NCBI RefSeq assembly: GCF_021653975.1
Contig: NZ_JAJKFK010000009.1
Location: forward strand, 116,322-180,321
Length of the DNA: 64,000 nucleotides
DNA from: Amycolatopsis sp. GM8
Lineage (GTDB): Bacteria; Actinomycetota; Actinomycetes; Mycobacteriales; Pseudonocardiaceae
Reading direction: 5' to 3'
A program made the position numbers and the translations under genes. Position 1 is the stretch's first letter. Each line of letters begins with the position of its first letter. Positions 33,733-41,424 of the stretch are shown one piece after another. The notes under the pieces are model-generated. The model was not told the DNA's origin. It ran no database searches and worked only from the letters and a program-made list of their open reading frames with translations.

Positions 33733-33951
33733 GCGTGTTTGCCGTTCGCGCGGGCGTGTTGGCCCGCTGTGTCGGTGAGTTTTGCCCGTGGCGTCGGTGA
33801 GTTGGCCCGTGGCGTCGGTGAGTTGGCGCCGCGCGGAGCCAACTCACCGACGTGAGGAGCGAACACGCCCGCGTCGGGTGCGAACACGCCCGCGTGGCGA
33901 GCCAACTCACCGACGTGGGGCGCCAACACGCCCGCGCGGGGCGCGAACACG
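33733..33951. repeat. modular repeat array folded into a nested palindrome
   Basis: Plus-oriented GTGTTTGCC/GTGAGTTGGC units run to 33827, then the same units continue inverted. CGTCGGTGAGTTGGC (33813-33827) pairs perfectly with 33838-33852 across a 10-nt loop, and 33747-33763 pairs perfectly (17 bp) with 33922-33938. The array fills the gap between the convergent DUF2332 and NUDIX genes and ends 12 bp before the NUDIX stop. Confidence 0.85.
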
Positions 33952-33963
33952 GGCGGATGGCGG

Positions 33964-34350
33964 TCAGCGCCGCGGCAGGGCGTGCCAGTCGCGGAGGGTG
34001 TCCGCCAGGCCGTCGGTCAGCTCCAGCGCGGCGAAGGCGGCGGCGTCGACCCAGCGGGCGTCCGCAGCGTCGTCACCGGCGCGCAGCCGGCCGCCGAGCA
34101 CCTCGCACACGTAGTCGTAGATCTCGAACCGGCCGCGCACGACCATCCCCGCCAGCGCGCCCGCCCGCACGTCGAGGCCGGTTTCCTCGCTCATCTCACG
34201 CACGATCGCCTGCGCGTCCGTCTCGCCGGGCTCGACCCGTCCGCCGGGCAGCGACCACAGGCCGCGACCGGGGTCGTGCCCCCGCTGGATCATCAGCAGC
34301 CGTCCCGCTGCGTCGTGCACGATGCCGCCGACACAGCGCACCAGAGCCAT
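33964..34350 (-). CDS. NUDIX hydrolase
   Basis: A 128-residue NUDIX pyrophosphohydrolase acting on nucleoside-diphosphate-linked compounds. The complete Nudix box GX5EX7REUXEEXGU is present (GGRVEPGETDAQAIVREMSE). ATG 34350 gives the usual compact domain starting MALVRCVGGIVHD. It is convergent with DUF2332 across a repeat array. The substrate is unknown. Confidence 0.92.
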   Translation of the reverse strand: MALVRCVGGIVHDAAGRLLMIQRGHDPGRGLWSLPGGRVEPGETDAQAIVREMSEETGLDVRAGALAGMVVRGRFEIYDYVCEVLGGRLRAGDDAADARWVDAAAFAALELTDGLADTLRDWHALPRR

Positions 34351-34531
34351 AACGCCAGCGTATCCCGCTGACTGGGCGCGCAATGTGTACACGGAGAGTA
34401 GCGGTACGGTACGATCAACCCCGGGCACTGACCCAAGCGCGGGACTTTTCTCCCGTAACGGAGCGCAGTGCGGTACAACGTTACTGGTGAGCTTGCTAGA
34501 CCGATGCCGGAGCAAGAGACGGGATTGATCT

Positions 34532-34696
34532 GTGGATGTGAAGAAGATTGCCGGACTTCTGGGTATCGCGCTGGTCTTGTTCTTCGTGATCGCCCAGCCT
34601 GGTCAGGCTGCCAACCTCGTGGGCAACATCCTGACCTTCCTTCGTACGTCGGCTGAAGCGGTGATCACCTTCGTCAGCAACGTGTTCAACGGGTAG
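34532..34696 (+). CDS. 54-residue membrane peptide upstream of the PH-domain gene
   Basis: A small gene from GTG 34532 (or GTG 34538, preserving the frame) to TAG 34696. It encodes VDVKKIAGLLGIALVLFFVI at its N-terminus, then AQPGQAANLVG and a second hydrophobic helix ending FVSNVFNG. The first segment could be a signal anchor with an AQP/GQA cleavage-like site. It ends 3 bp before the GTG of the PH-domain gene, so they are surely cotranscribed. Hydrophobicity pattern and tight linkage support a real gene; function unknown. Confidence 0.75.
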   Translation: MDVKKIAGLLGIALVLFFVIAQPGQAANLVGNILTFLRTSAEAVITFVSNVFNG

Positions 34697-34699
34697 CTC

Positions 34700-35260
34700 G
34701 TGTTCGCTCCCCGGGACCCCGACGAGTACCTGCTCGACACCGAGCGGCGGGTCGTTCGCATCCGCCGCCATTGGGCGGTCCTCGCGTGGGACACCTTCGA
34801 GGCGGTCGCCCTGCTGGCGATCTGCGTGATGGTGTCCTACCTGCTCCCGCCGTCGTTGTACATCGTGCAGAACATTCTGTGGTACGCCGCCCTGCTGGTC
34901 GTCCTGTACTTCGCGTACAACGTGATGGAGTGGTGGGTCGAGCGGCTGGTTGTCACCGACAAGCGGTTCGTGCTCACCAGCGGCGTCTTCACCACGAAGG
35001 TCGCGATGATGCCCATCAGCAAGGTCACCGACCTGACCTACGAGCGCACGGCCTGGGGCCGGATGTTCGGATACGGCACCGTGGTCGTCGAGTCCGCCGG
35101 GCAGATCCAGGCGCTCAACCGGATCGAGTTCCTGCCCAAACCGGAAGACTTCTACGACACGATCTCCGAGTTGGTGTTCGGGGACAAGCAAAAGCAGAGC
35201 GAGCGCTTCTCGATGATCAAGGCCCAGCGACTCGCGCGCGGCAAGCGAATGGTTGGCTGA
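34700..35260 (+). CDS. bacterial PH-domain (bPH2/DUF304) membrane protein
   Basis: A 186-residue protein with two membrane helices (AVALLAICVMVSYLLPP and NILWYAALLVVLYFAYNVM) followed by a bacterial PH domain (LVVTDKRFVLTSGVFTTKVAM, then GYGTVVVESAG). GTG 34700 is 3 bp after the small membrane gene. Such proteins are thought to act in envelope or membrane stress; the specific role is unknown. Confidence 0.88.
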   Translation: MFAPRDPDEYLLDTERRVVRIRRHWAVLAWDTFEAVALLAICVMVSYLLPPSLYIVQNILWYAALLVVLYFAYNVMEWWVERLVVTDKRFVLTSGVFTTKVAMMPISKVTDLTYERTAWGRMFGYGTVVVESAGQIQALNRIEFLPKPEDFYDTISELVFGDKQKQSERFSMIKAQRLARGKRMVG

Positions 35261-35267
35261 AAGGGCC

Positions 35268-35380
35268 GAAGCGAGTGGGTGAGGTGTGCTCACGGAGAAC
35301 GCTCGCCGGTCTCGCTTCAGTGTGTCTTTCGGGGGTCGAACCCCCGAACCCCCGCCGGGGGCAAGCCCCCTGGACCCCCG
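35268..35380. repeat. G/C-run hairpin cluster between PH and PHP genes
   Basis: GAAGCGAG (35268-35275) pairs with CTCGCTTC (35311-35318). After it, CGGGGGTC (35330-35337) pairs with GACCCCCG (35373-35380), enclosing alternative small hairpins GGGGGT-CGA-ACCCCC, CCCCC-GCC-GGGGG and GGGGGC-AA-GCCCCC. The 172-bp gap 35261-35432 therefore looks like a structured terminator or repeat element. Confidence 0.65.
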
Positions 35381-35432
35381 CCGTGGTCGGCTGAACAGGG
35401 GCCACTGCGTTGCGTAGGACAGAATGGGTCTG

Positions 35433-36293
35433 ATGCGCATCGACCTGCACACCCATTCAAGCGTCTCCGATGGCACGGACAGTCCGGCCGAGCTGGTCCA
35501 GGTGGCCGCACAGGCCGGGCTGGACGCCGTCGCGCTGACCGACCATGACACCACCGCCGGCTGGGATGCCGCGATCGCGGCCCTGCCCGCCGGGCTCACC
35601 CTCGTGCCCGGCGCCGAGCTGTCCTGCGTGAGCAACCACGACGGCCCGCGCGGGATCAGCGTGCACCTGCTGGCGTACCTGTTCGACCCGGCCTCACCCG
35701 CCGTCGTCACCGAGCAGCAGCGGCTGCGGGTCGAGCGCCGGACCCGGCTGCGCGCGATGGCCGAGAGGATGGCCGCCGACGGCCTCCCGGTCGACCCCGA
35801 CGAGCTCATGGGCCTGCTGCCCGCCGACTCCCCGGCCGGGCGCCCGCATCTCGCGCAGGTGCTGGTGCGCGCCGGGCTCGTCGCCACCGTCGACGAGGCG
35901 TTCGCCGAATACCTCGGCAACGGCCGCGGCTACTACCTGCCGCGTCAGGACACACCCGTCGAGGACGCGATCGACATGATCGCGGCGGCGGGCGGGGTCA
36001 CCGTGTTCGCGCATCCGTTCGCGCGCAGCCGCGGGCGCGTCGTGTCCGTCGACACACTGGTGCGGCTCGCCGAGCGCGGCCTGACCGGTGTCGAGGTGGA
36101 CCACCCCAACCACGACGAGGAGACCCGCGTCCAGTTGCGCGGTCTCGCGCGGGAACTGGGGCTGGTGCCGACCGGGTCGAGCGACTACCACGGCACCAAC
36201 AAGACGATCCCGATCGGCGCCGAGACGACACCACCGGAGTCGCTCGACGCGCTCGTCGAAAAGGCGTCCGGCGCTCAGCTCGCGGTGGGCTGA
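35433..36293 (+). CDS. PHP-domain phosphoesterase (YciV/RNase AM-like)
   Basis: A 286-residue metal-dependent phosphoesterase of the PHP superfamily. MRIDLHTHSSVSDGT provides the first metal motif, ALTDHDTTAGWDAA the second, VFAHPFARS the third and GSSDYHGTN the last. Relatives are 3',5'-nucleotide phosphatases or 5'-3' exoribonucleases of the RNase AM type. ATG 35433 is preferred over 35424 because it begins at the first conserved residue. It is followed directly by marC. Confidence 0.92.
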   Translation: MRIDLHTHSSVSDGTDSPAELVQVAAQAGLDAVALTDHDTTAGWDAAIAALPAGLTLVPGAELSCVSNHDGPRGISVHLLAYLFDPASPAVVTEQQRLRVERRTRLRAMAERMAADGLPVDPDELMGLLPADSPAGRPHLAQVLVRAGLVATVDEAFAEYLGNGRGYYLPRQDTPVEDAIDMIAAAGGVTVFAHPFARSRGRVVSVDTLVRLAERGLTGVEVDHPNHDEETRVQLRGLARELGLVPTGSSDYHGTNKTIPIGAETTPPESLDALVEKASGAQLAVG

Positions 36294-36911
36294 GTGTCCT
36301 TCTTCAACGTGAGCGTTTTCGTCGAGGCGACGATCACGCTCGTGGTGATCATGGACCCGCCGGGCACGGTGCCGGTGTTCCTGAGCCTCACCGGCCGCAA
36401 GCCGCCGGCCATCAGGGCGCGCGCGGCGCGGCAGTCGGTGCTGGTGTCGCTGCTGGTCATCTCGCTGTTCGCGGTCGCGGGCCAGGCGATCCTGACCTAC
36501 CTCGGCATCGGCATCCCCGCGTTGCAGGGCGCGGGCGGGCTACTCCTGCTGCTGATCGCGCTGGATCTGTTGACCGGCAGGGGAAGTACCAGCCCCGAGG
36601 TGGTCGAGGACGTCAACGTCGCGCTCGTCCCGCTCGGCACCCCGCTGCTCGCCGGGCCGGGGGCGATCGCCGCGACGATCGTGTTCGTGCGCGAGGCCGC
36701 CGGGCATTTCGGCTCGTACGTGGCGCTGGCGGTCGCGATCGTCGTCGTGCACCTGTTCATCTATCTGTGCATGCGTTATTCGGGCCTGGTGATCCGGGTG
36801 ATCAGGGAGAGCGGGATCGTGCTGCTCGCGAAGATCGCCGGTCTGCTGCTGGCCGCGATCGCGGTCGAGCTCATCGCGAACTCCGTGCGCGGGTTCGTGG
36901 CCGGGGGCTGA
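36294..36911 (+). CDS. MarC family integral membrane protein
   Basis: A 205-residue protein with about six membrane helices. MarC signatures IMDPPGTVPVFLSLTG and VPLGTPLLAGPGAIAATIVF are clear. GTG 36294 starts right after the PHP stop, so the two are coupled. Despite its name the family has no proven drug-resistance role; transport function is unproven. Confidence 0.92.
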   Translation: MSFFNVSVFVEATITLVVIMDPPGTVPVFLSLTGRKPPAIRARAARQSVLVSLLVISLFAVAGQAILTYLGIGIPALQGAGGLLLLLIALDLLTGRGSTSPEVVEDVNVALVPLGTPLLAGPGAIAATIVFVREAAGHFGSYVALAVAIVVVHLFIYLCMRYSGLVIRVIRESGIVLLAKIAGLLLAAIAVELIANSVRGFVAGG

Positions 36912-36924
36912 GTACGGTGGGGGA

Positions 36925-37785
36925 GTGGTGGAACAACTGGGGTTCGAGTTCGCGGTGCAACCGCGGCGCCTGACCAAGGTCAGCCCGGCGCGGCTGGCCA
37001 CGTTCGCGGACTGCCCGCGGCGCTACCGGCTCACCTACCTGGACCGGCCGACGCCGGTGCGCACCGGGTCGTGGGCGCACAGCACGCTGGGTGCGGTGGT
37101 GCACAACGCTTTGCGCGCGCTGTTCGAGCTGCCGCCGGAGCGCCGCACGCCGATCCGCGCGGCGCAGCTGCTGAGCGAGCACTGGCAGGACGCGGGGTTC
37201 GCCGACGCCGAGCAGGCCGCTGTGTACCGGGACCGCGCGAAGAGCTGGATCATGGAGTACGTCGAGCACAACGACGTCTCCACTACGCCGATCGGGCTCG
37301 AGCGCTGGGTTTCCGCGCCGGTCAACCCCGAGCCGGGGCAGCCGCCGTCGATGATCATCGAGGGCCGGGCGGACCGGATCGACGAGCGCGGCGACGAGCT
37401 GGTCGTGGTGGACTACAAGACCGGCCGGCGGGCGCCCGACGAGTACGAGGCGCGTAGCTCGCAAGCGCTTGCCATGTATGCCGTCGCTGCCGCCCGGACG
37501 TTGCGGAAGCCGTGTCACCGGGTGGAACTGCACCACCTGCCGACGGGCACGATCGCGGCCGCCGAGCACACGGACGAAAGCCTGCGCCGCCACCTTTCCC
37601 GCGCGGAGGAGACGGCCGAGGATCTGCGCCTCGCGACGGACACGCTGGCCGCTGGCGGAGACGGGCAGGTGCTGTTTCCGGCGAACACCAGCACGCGCTG
37701 CTCGTGGTGCGACTTCCGGCCCAGCTGTGCGGACGGGCAGGCGGCCGCGCCGCCGGCGAAATCGTGGGAGCTGCTGGCGCCGTGA
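36925..37785 (+). CDS. stand-alone PD-(D/E)XK nuclease with Fe-S cysteine staple
   Basis: A 286-residue RecB/AddB-type nuclease domain without helicase. The catalytic core reads GRADRIDERGDELVVVDYKTG, and conserved QALAMYAVAA follows. Four Cys match the AddB iron-staple pattern: C30 (FADCPRRYRL) and C259-x2-C262-x5-C268 (CSWCDFRPSC). It should bind a [4Fe-4S] cluster that clamps the domain. GTG 36925 starts 13 bp after marC. Mycobacterial relatives lie near adnAB. A role in DNA repair or processing is likely; its exact substrate is unknown. Confidence 0.92.
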   Translation: MVEQLGFEFAVQPRRLTKVSPARLATFADCPRRYRLTYLDRPTPVRTGSWAHSTLGAVVHNALRALFELPPERRTPIRAAQLLSEHWQDAGFADAEQAAVYRDRAKSWIMEYVEHNDVSTTPIGLERWVSAPVNPEPGQPPSMIIEGRADRIDERGDELVVVDYKTGRRAPDEYEARSSQALAMYAVAAARTLRKPCHRVELHHLPTGTIAAAEHTDESLRRHLSRAEETAEDLRLATDTLAAGGDGQVLFPANTSTRCSWCDFRPSCADGQAAAPPAKSWELLAP

Positions 37786-38099
37786 GCACCGAAGAGCTAC
37801 AGATGCCGCCCATCGAGGAGTCGCCTCGACGAGGGCGGTGGTGGCGCGGACTGACCGGTTCGCTCGCCGCGGGCCTGGCCGGACTCGCCGTGATCGTGCT
37901 GGGCGCGGCACTGGTCTGCCTGCTGCTCGGCGCGCCAGGGCCCGGTGCCGTGATGCTGATCGGACACCCGGTGGCGGCCGCGATCGCCTTGGTGGCACAG
38001 CGTTTCGTCGACCGGCGCGAGGGCCCGGTCGCAGCCGTCGCGGCGGGAGTCGTCGTCGCCGACCTGGTGGCGGCGCTCGTCCTGTTCTGGTGGTTCTAG
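37782..38099 (+). CDS. small membrane protein after the nuclease
   Basis: A 105-residue protein with three hydrophobic segments (LAAGLAGLAVIVLGAALVCL, GAVMLIGHPVAAAIALVA and AAVAAGVVVADLVAALVLFW) and a charged N-terminus. GTG 37782 overlaps the nuclease stop (GTGA); ATG 37803 is an alternative. I do not recognise a family. It ends 9 bp before a repeat array. Confidence 0.75.
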   Translation: MSTEELQMPPIEESPRRGRWWRGLTGSLAAGLAGLAVIVLGAALVCLLLGAPGPGAVMLIGHPVAAAIALVAQRFVDRREGPVAAVAAGVVVADLVAALVLFWWF

Positions 38100-38107
38100 G
38101 CGTTCAT

Positions 38108-38224
38108 GCGCGTGTTTGCCGTTCGCGCGGGCGTGTTTGCCGGTGGCGTCGGTGAGTTGGCGCGCCGCGAGCAAACTCACCGACGCGGGGAGCAAACTCA
38201 CCGACGTGGTGGGCAAACACGCGC
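38108..38224. repeat. modular repeat array at a convergent junction, self-complementary
   Basis: GCGCGTGTTTGCC (38108-38120) is the exact reverse complement of 38212-38224. CGTCGGTGAGTT (38147-38158) pairs perfectly with AACTCACCGACG (38174-38185), and a second inverted copy lies at 38192-38206. The array starts 9 bp after one stop codon and ends 4 bp before the other, filling the gap exactly. Confidence 0.87.
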
Positions 38225-38228
38225 GGAG

Positions 38229-39002
38229 TCAGATGCTGGCGGGGTCCGGCTGATCGAGGAAGTCGGTGATGAACGGCAGGGTCCGTGCGAGGGGCCCGGG
38301 ATTTCCCGCCGCGGCAAGGAGTTCGCCGAGGTAGTCGCCGTGGTTGCCGGGGACGATGAGGATCCGGGCGCCGGGGATCAGGGAGCCCAGCAGCACGGTG
38401 TGCTCGACGCGGATCACGTCCTGGTCGGCCGCGATGACGAGGGTCGGTGCGGCGATCGACGCGACCAGCGAGTCGGGCCAGTCGGTGAACCCGGTCAGCA
38501 TCAGTTCGCGATCCAGTTCGAACATCCGCTCGGCGTGCGCGGGATCGCCGCTGACCGCGAGGTCCGCGTCGCGATAGGGCTGCGGCAGGTCGGCGAAGGT
38601 CCCCGCCGCCAGACCGTCCCAGAATCCGTCGATCATGCCGTCCCGGCGGAACGGCGCGGAGGCGACGACGAGCCGGCGCACGGTATCCGGATGGCGGATG
38701 GCCAGCTGCATCCCGACCTGGCCGCCGTTGGAGAACCCGAGGACGTCGACCGGTCCGACGGCGAGGTCCTTCAGCAGCGCGGCGACACCGTCGGCCGAGC
38801 CCTCGAACGACGCGGGTCCGTCGCCCCCATTCGTGCGGCCGTGTCCCTGCAGCTCGACGGCGAGCATCCGGCGCGAGCTTTCGAGCGCCGGGATGAGCCG
38901 GCCCCAGTTGGACTCGATCGTCGAGCCGCCACCATGGATGAGCAGCAGCGGAATGCCGTCAGGCTTGCCGTGCCATGCGAAGTAGAGCGGCAGGTCGGTC
39001 AT
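38229..39002 (-). CDS. alpha/beta hydrolase
   Basis: A 257-residue alpha/beta hydrolase with oxyanion segment LLLIHGGGSTIESNWG and nucleophile elbow GFSNGG (Ser in G-x-S-x-G). The acid Asp is likely in VIAADQDVIR and the His in VPGNHGDYL. ATG 39002 gives the family-like start MTDLPLYFAWHG; upstream frames are extensions into the neighbour. It follows the next hydrolase gene by 2 bp in one operon. Confidence 0.9.
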   Translation of the reverse strand: MTDLPLYFAWHGKPDGIPLLLIHGGGSTIESNWGRLIPALESSRRMLAVELQGHGRTNGGDGPASFEGSADGVAALLKDLAVGPVDVLGFSNGGQVGMQLAIRHPDTVRRLVVASAPFRRDGMIDGFWDGLAAGTFADLPQPYRDADLAVSGDPAHAERMFELDRELMLTGFTDWPDSLVASIAAPTLVIAADQDVIRVEHTVLLGSLIPGARILIVPGNHGDYLGELLAAAGNPGPLARTLPFITDFLDQPDPASI

Positions 39003-39004
39003 GA

Positions 39005-39862
39005 TCACGCGCCCTTCTCGAGCCACGAGTGCCACGTCGGCAACAGGATATCCAGTAATCCCCGGGGATTCTCGGTGTTCGGGGAATGCGCGGCGTCCGG
39101 CACGATCGCGAACGCGGCGCCGAGACGTATGGCCATCTCCTGCTGGGACGGCACGCTCCACGCGTCGTCGCCGGCGCCCGCGACCACCAGCGACGGGCGC
39201 GGCCCCAGTGCGTCGGCGAGGGAAGCGACCAGATCAGGTTCGTGGCGCAGCCCGTCCGCCATCCCCAGGAGCCCGGCTGGGCTGGACGTCACGAAGCGGT
39301 GCCGGAAGAACGCCTTCAGCTCGGCCGGAAGCGCTGTCCAGGACGGGAACCGTTCGTTCAGCTGCTCGCGCACCTGGTACGCGCCCTCGACGCCGCCCTG
39401 GCGCAGCAAGGGTTCTCCTTCGGACAACGCGGCGCGACGTGTGCCGTCCGGTAGCGCTGACGGGCCGCTGTCCATCAGGGTCAGTCCGGCGATCGCCGCC
39501 CCGGCGAGCACCGCGGCGCGGGCGACCAGGCCGCCGTAGGAATGCCCGAGCAGCAGCACGGGTTTCCCTTCAGCGGCAAGGTGTTTCACCACACCGGCGA
39601 CGAGTGGACCGAGCGCAGCGGGCAAGTATGCCGCCTCGTCGTCGGGGCCCGGCGACTCGAACTGGCCGGGCAGATCGATCGCGACGGCCTGGAAACCGCC
39701 TGCGGCGAACGAGTCCAGCAGCGGGGCGAAGTCCTCTTTGGACCCGGTGTACCCAGGTACCAGCAACGCGATCGCGTCGGCGTCTTCTCTGGTGCGCAAC
39801 GCGGCGAGCCTGCCGGGCAGAGTGATGCGCTCCGCCGTGTGCGCCGTGAGCGGGCCGGTCAC
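39005..39862 (-). CDS. alpha/beta hydrolase (lipase/esterase-like)
   Basis: A 285-residue hydrolase with GHSYGG nucleophile elbow, VPGYTGSKEDF oxyanion region and C-terminal PDAAHSPNTENP providing the catalytic His. GTG 39862 overlaps the stop of the upstream propeller gene. It forms an operon with the preceding membrane protein and the following hydrolase. The substrate is unknown. Confidence 0.9.
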   Translation of the reverse strand: MTGPLTAHTAERITLPGRLAALRTREDADAIALLVPGYTGSKEDFAPLLDSFAAGGFQAVAIDLPGQFESPGPDDEAAYLPAALGPLVAGVVKHLAAEGKPVLLLGHSYGGLVARAAVLAGAAIAGLTLMDSGPSALPDGTRRAALSEGEPLLRQGGVEGAYQVREQLNERFPSWTALPAELKAFFRHRFVTSSPAGLLGMADGLRHEPDLVASLADALGPRPSLVVAGAGDDAWSVPSQQEMAIRLGAAFAIVPDAAHSPNTENPRGLLDILLPTWHSWLEKGA

Positions 39863-41388
39863 CTGAGCGCGGCCAAGGTCTGGCCGCGCTGCTCCAGGAG
39901 CACCGGGCCGGCCGCCTCGAGCCGCACCGGGCCGGTGTAGCCGTGCCGGTCGACGCCGATCGTGCGGATCGTCGAGCCGTCCTCCTCGTTCAGCACCGCC
40001 AGCCCACCCTGGATCGGCACCACGAGCTGGTGGTCGAACAGGATGCCCGGGCCGAGCGCGGACGTGAGTGTCCACTTGGGAGCGAGAGTGTCCCGCGAGA
40101 AGGCCATCAGCTTGGAGCCGGTGAACCAGTACACATTGGACGCCGTCGACGAAGTGACCGGGATACCGCCCGCCGGGTCGTGGTCGAGGTCGCTCGCCGG
40201 CAGGTCCAGCGGGTACGCCGCGGTCTCGGCGCCGTCCGCGCCGTAGAGCACGAGCTGTTTCTGGTCCGGCATCGCGACCAGCACGTTGTCGCCGGACATC
40301 GCGACCATCCGCCCGTGGTAGCCGGGCAGGATCTCGCTGAACGACACCTGCGGGCTGTCGGAATCCTTTGGTGCGGCACGGAAAACGGTGATCCGGTCGC
40401 CCGGGTCGCCGGGGCAGCGTTCGATCACCCCGACCCGGCTCGACGCCATCGCGATGGAGCCGTACGTACAGCCCACCCGCGGCTGCTTGTCCGGGTTCAC
40501 CAGCGCCGGCACCCTGCCGTACTCGTCGGTCTCGACGAGATCGTCGCGCCACGTGTTGAGCAGCGTGCGGCCGAATGCTGTGACGTACGAGCCGTCGGTG
40601 GTCAGCCCGGTGTTCAGCGGCGCGCTGCCGGTGCGCTGCGCCATCCGGGCCCCGGTCGCCGGGTCGAGCGCGATGACCTCGCTGCAGCCGCTCTCGTTGT
40701 TGACGCCGTCCTCGCGGTACAACGCCACCGCGCGTGACCAGCCCTCGGCGGCCGTGCACAGCTGGAGATCGCGCGAGTAGCGCCAGCGCACCTGACCGGT
40801 GAGCGGGTCGCGGCCGTCGAGTTCGCCGCCGTTCGCCGTGACCACCGCGTTGCTGGCGGCGATCGGTACCGGCGTGGCACCGCTCGGCGCCTGCCACAAC
40901 TCGCTGAGCTGCGCGGGAACGGCGGCCGGCGAGTCGGGCAGCGCGGGCGCGGGGGCGGCTGTCTGCGAGTTCGTGGCGCGGCTTTCGCTGGTGAGCCACA
41001 CTGTCAGGGTCGTGGCGACGGCGATCACCGCGAGCACGATCGCGATCACCCGGTCCCGCGGGCGGTTCCACGGCGAAGGCCGGTCCGGCTGGATGATCGT
41101 GTGCCGCCGCGGTGGGCCCTTGGGCGCATCGGCACCCGCGAGCACGTCTTCGACCCCGATGATCACGGTGGTCTCGGAGTCCTCGGCCGGGCGGCGATGA
41201 CGGCCCCGGCGCGCGGGCGAGGTTTCCCGTTCGGCGTCGGCACCCCAGGCACCGATCGTCTTGGGCGCCTCGGGTTCCCCCGGAGCAGGTTCCGCCGAGG
41301 CTTCAGCCGGAGCCTTGCCGGGCTGCTCCTCCGGCTCCTGCTGCGGGACCTCGGCGTGCTCCAAGGCCCCCTCGACGGGCTCGCTCAC
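39859..41388 (-). CDS. membrane-anchored PQQ-like beta-propeller protein (Rv3212-like)
   Basis: A 509-residue protein. A long charged, disordered N-terminus (1-115) contains a basic stretch, then one membrane helix (RVIAIVLAVIAVATTLTVWL), and an extracytoplasmic propeller with repeated LDGRDPLTGQVRWRY and ALDPATGARM-type blades. Cys pairs in the outer domain may form disulphides. It lies 36 bp downstream of rhlE, same order as Rv3211-Rv3212. Envelope role likely but unproven. Confidence 0.85.
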   Translation of the reverse strand: MSEPVEGALEHAEVPQQEPEEQPGKAPAEASAEPAPGEPEAPKTIGAWGADAERETSPARRGRHRRPAEDSETTVIIGVEDVLAGADAPKGPPRRHTIIQPDRPSPWNRPRDRVIAIVLAVIAVATTLTVWLTSESRATNSQTAAPAPALPDSPAAVPAQLSELWQAPSGATPVPIAASNAVVTANGGELDGRDPLTGQVRWRYSRDLQLCTAAEGWSRAVALYREDGVNNESGCSEVIALDPATGARMAQRTGSAPLNTGLTTDGSYVTAFGRTLLNTWRDDLVETDEYGRVPALVNPDKQPRVGCTYGSIAMASSRVGVIERCPGDPGDRITVFRAAPKDSDSPQVSFSEILPGYHGRMVAMSGDNVLVAMPDQKQLVLYGADGAETAAYPLDLPASDLDHDPAGGIPVTSSTASNVYWFTGSKLMAFSRDTLAPKWTLTSALGPGILFDHQLVVPIQGGLAVLNEEDGSTIRTIGVDRHGYTGPVRLEAAGPVLLEQRGQTLAALR

Positions 41389-41424
41389 CTGCTCTGCTTC
41401 TCCCCGTTGTCGGCGCGCTTGCCC

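Noticed and set aside
35331..35345. tRNA T-arm-like GGGTCGAACCC
   Set aside because: No acceptor, D or anticodon arms can be drawn around it; it belongs to the G/C-run hairpin cluster.
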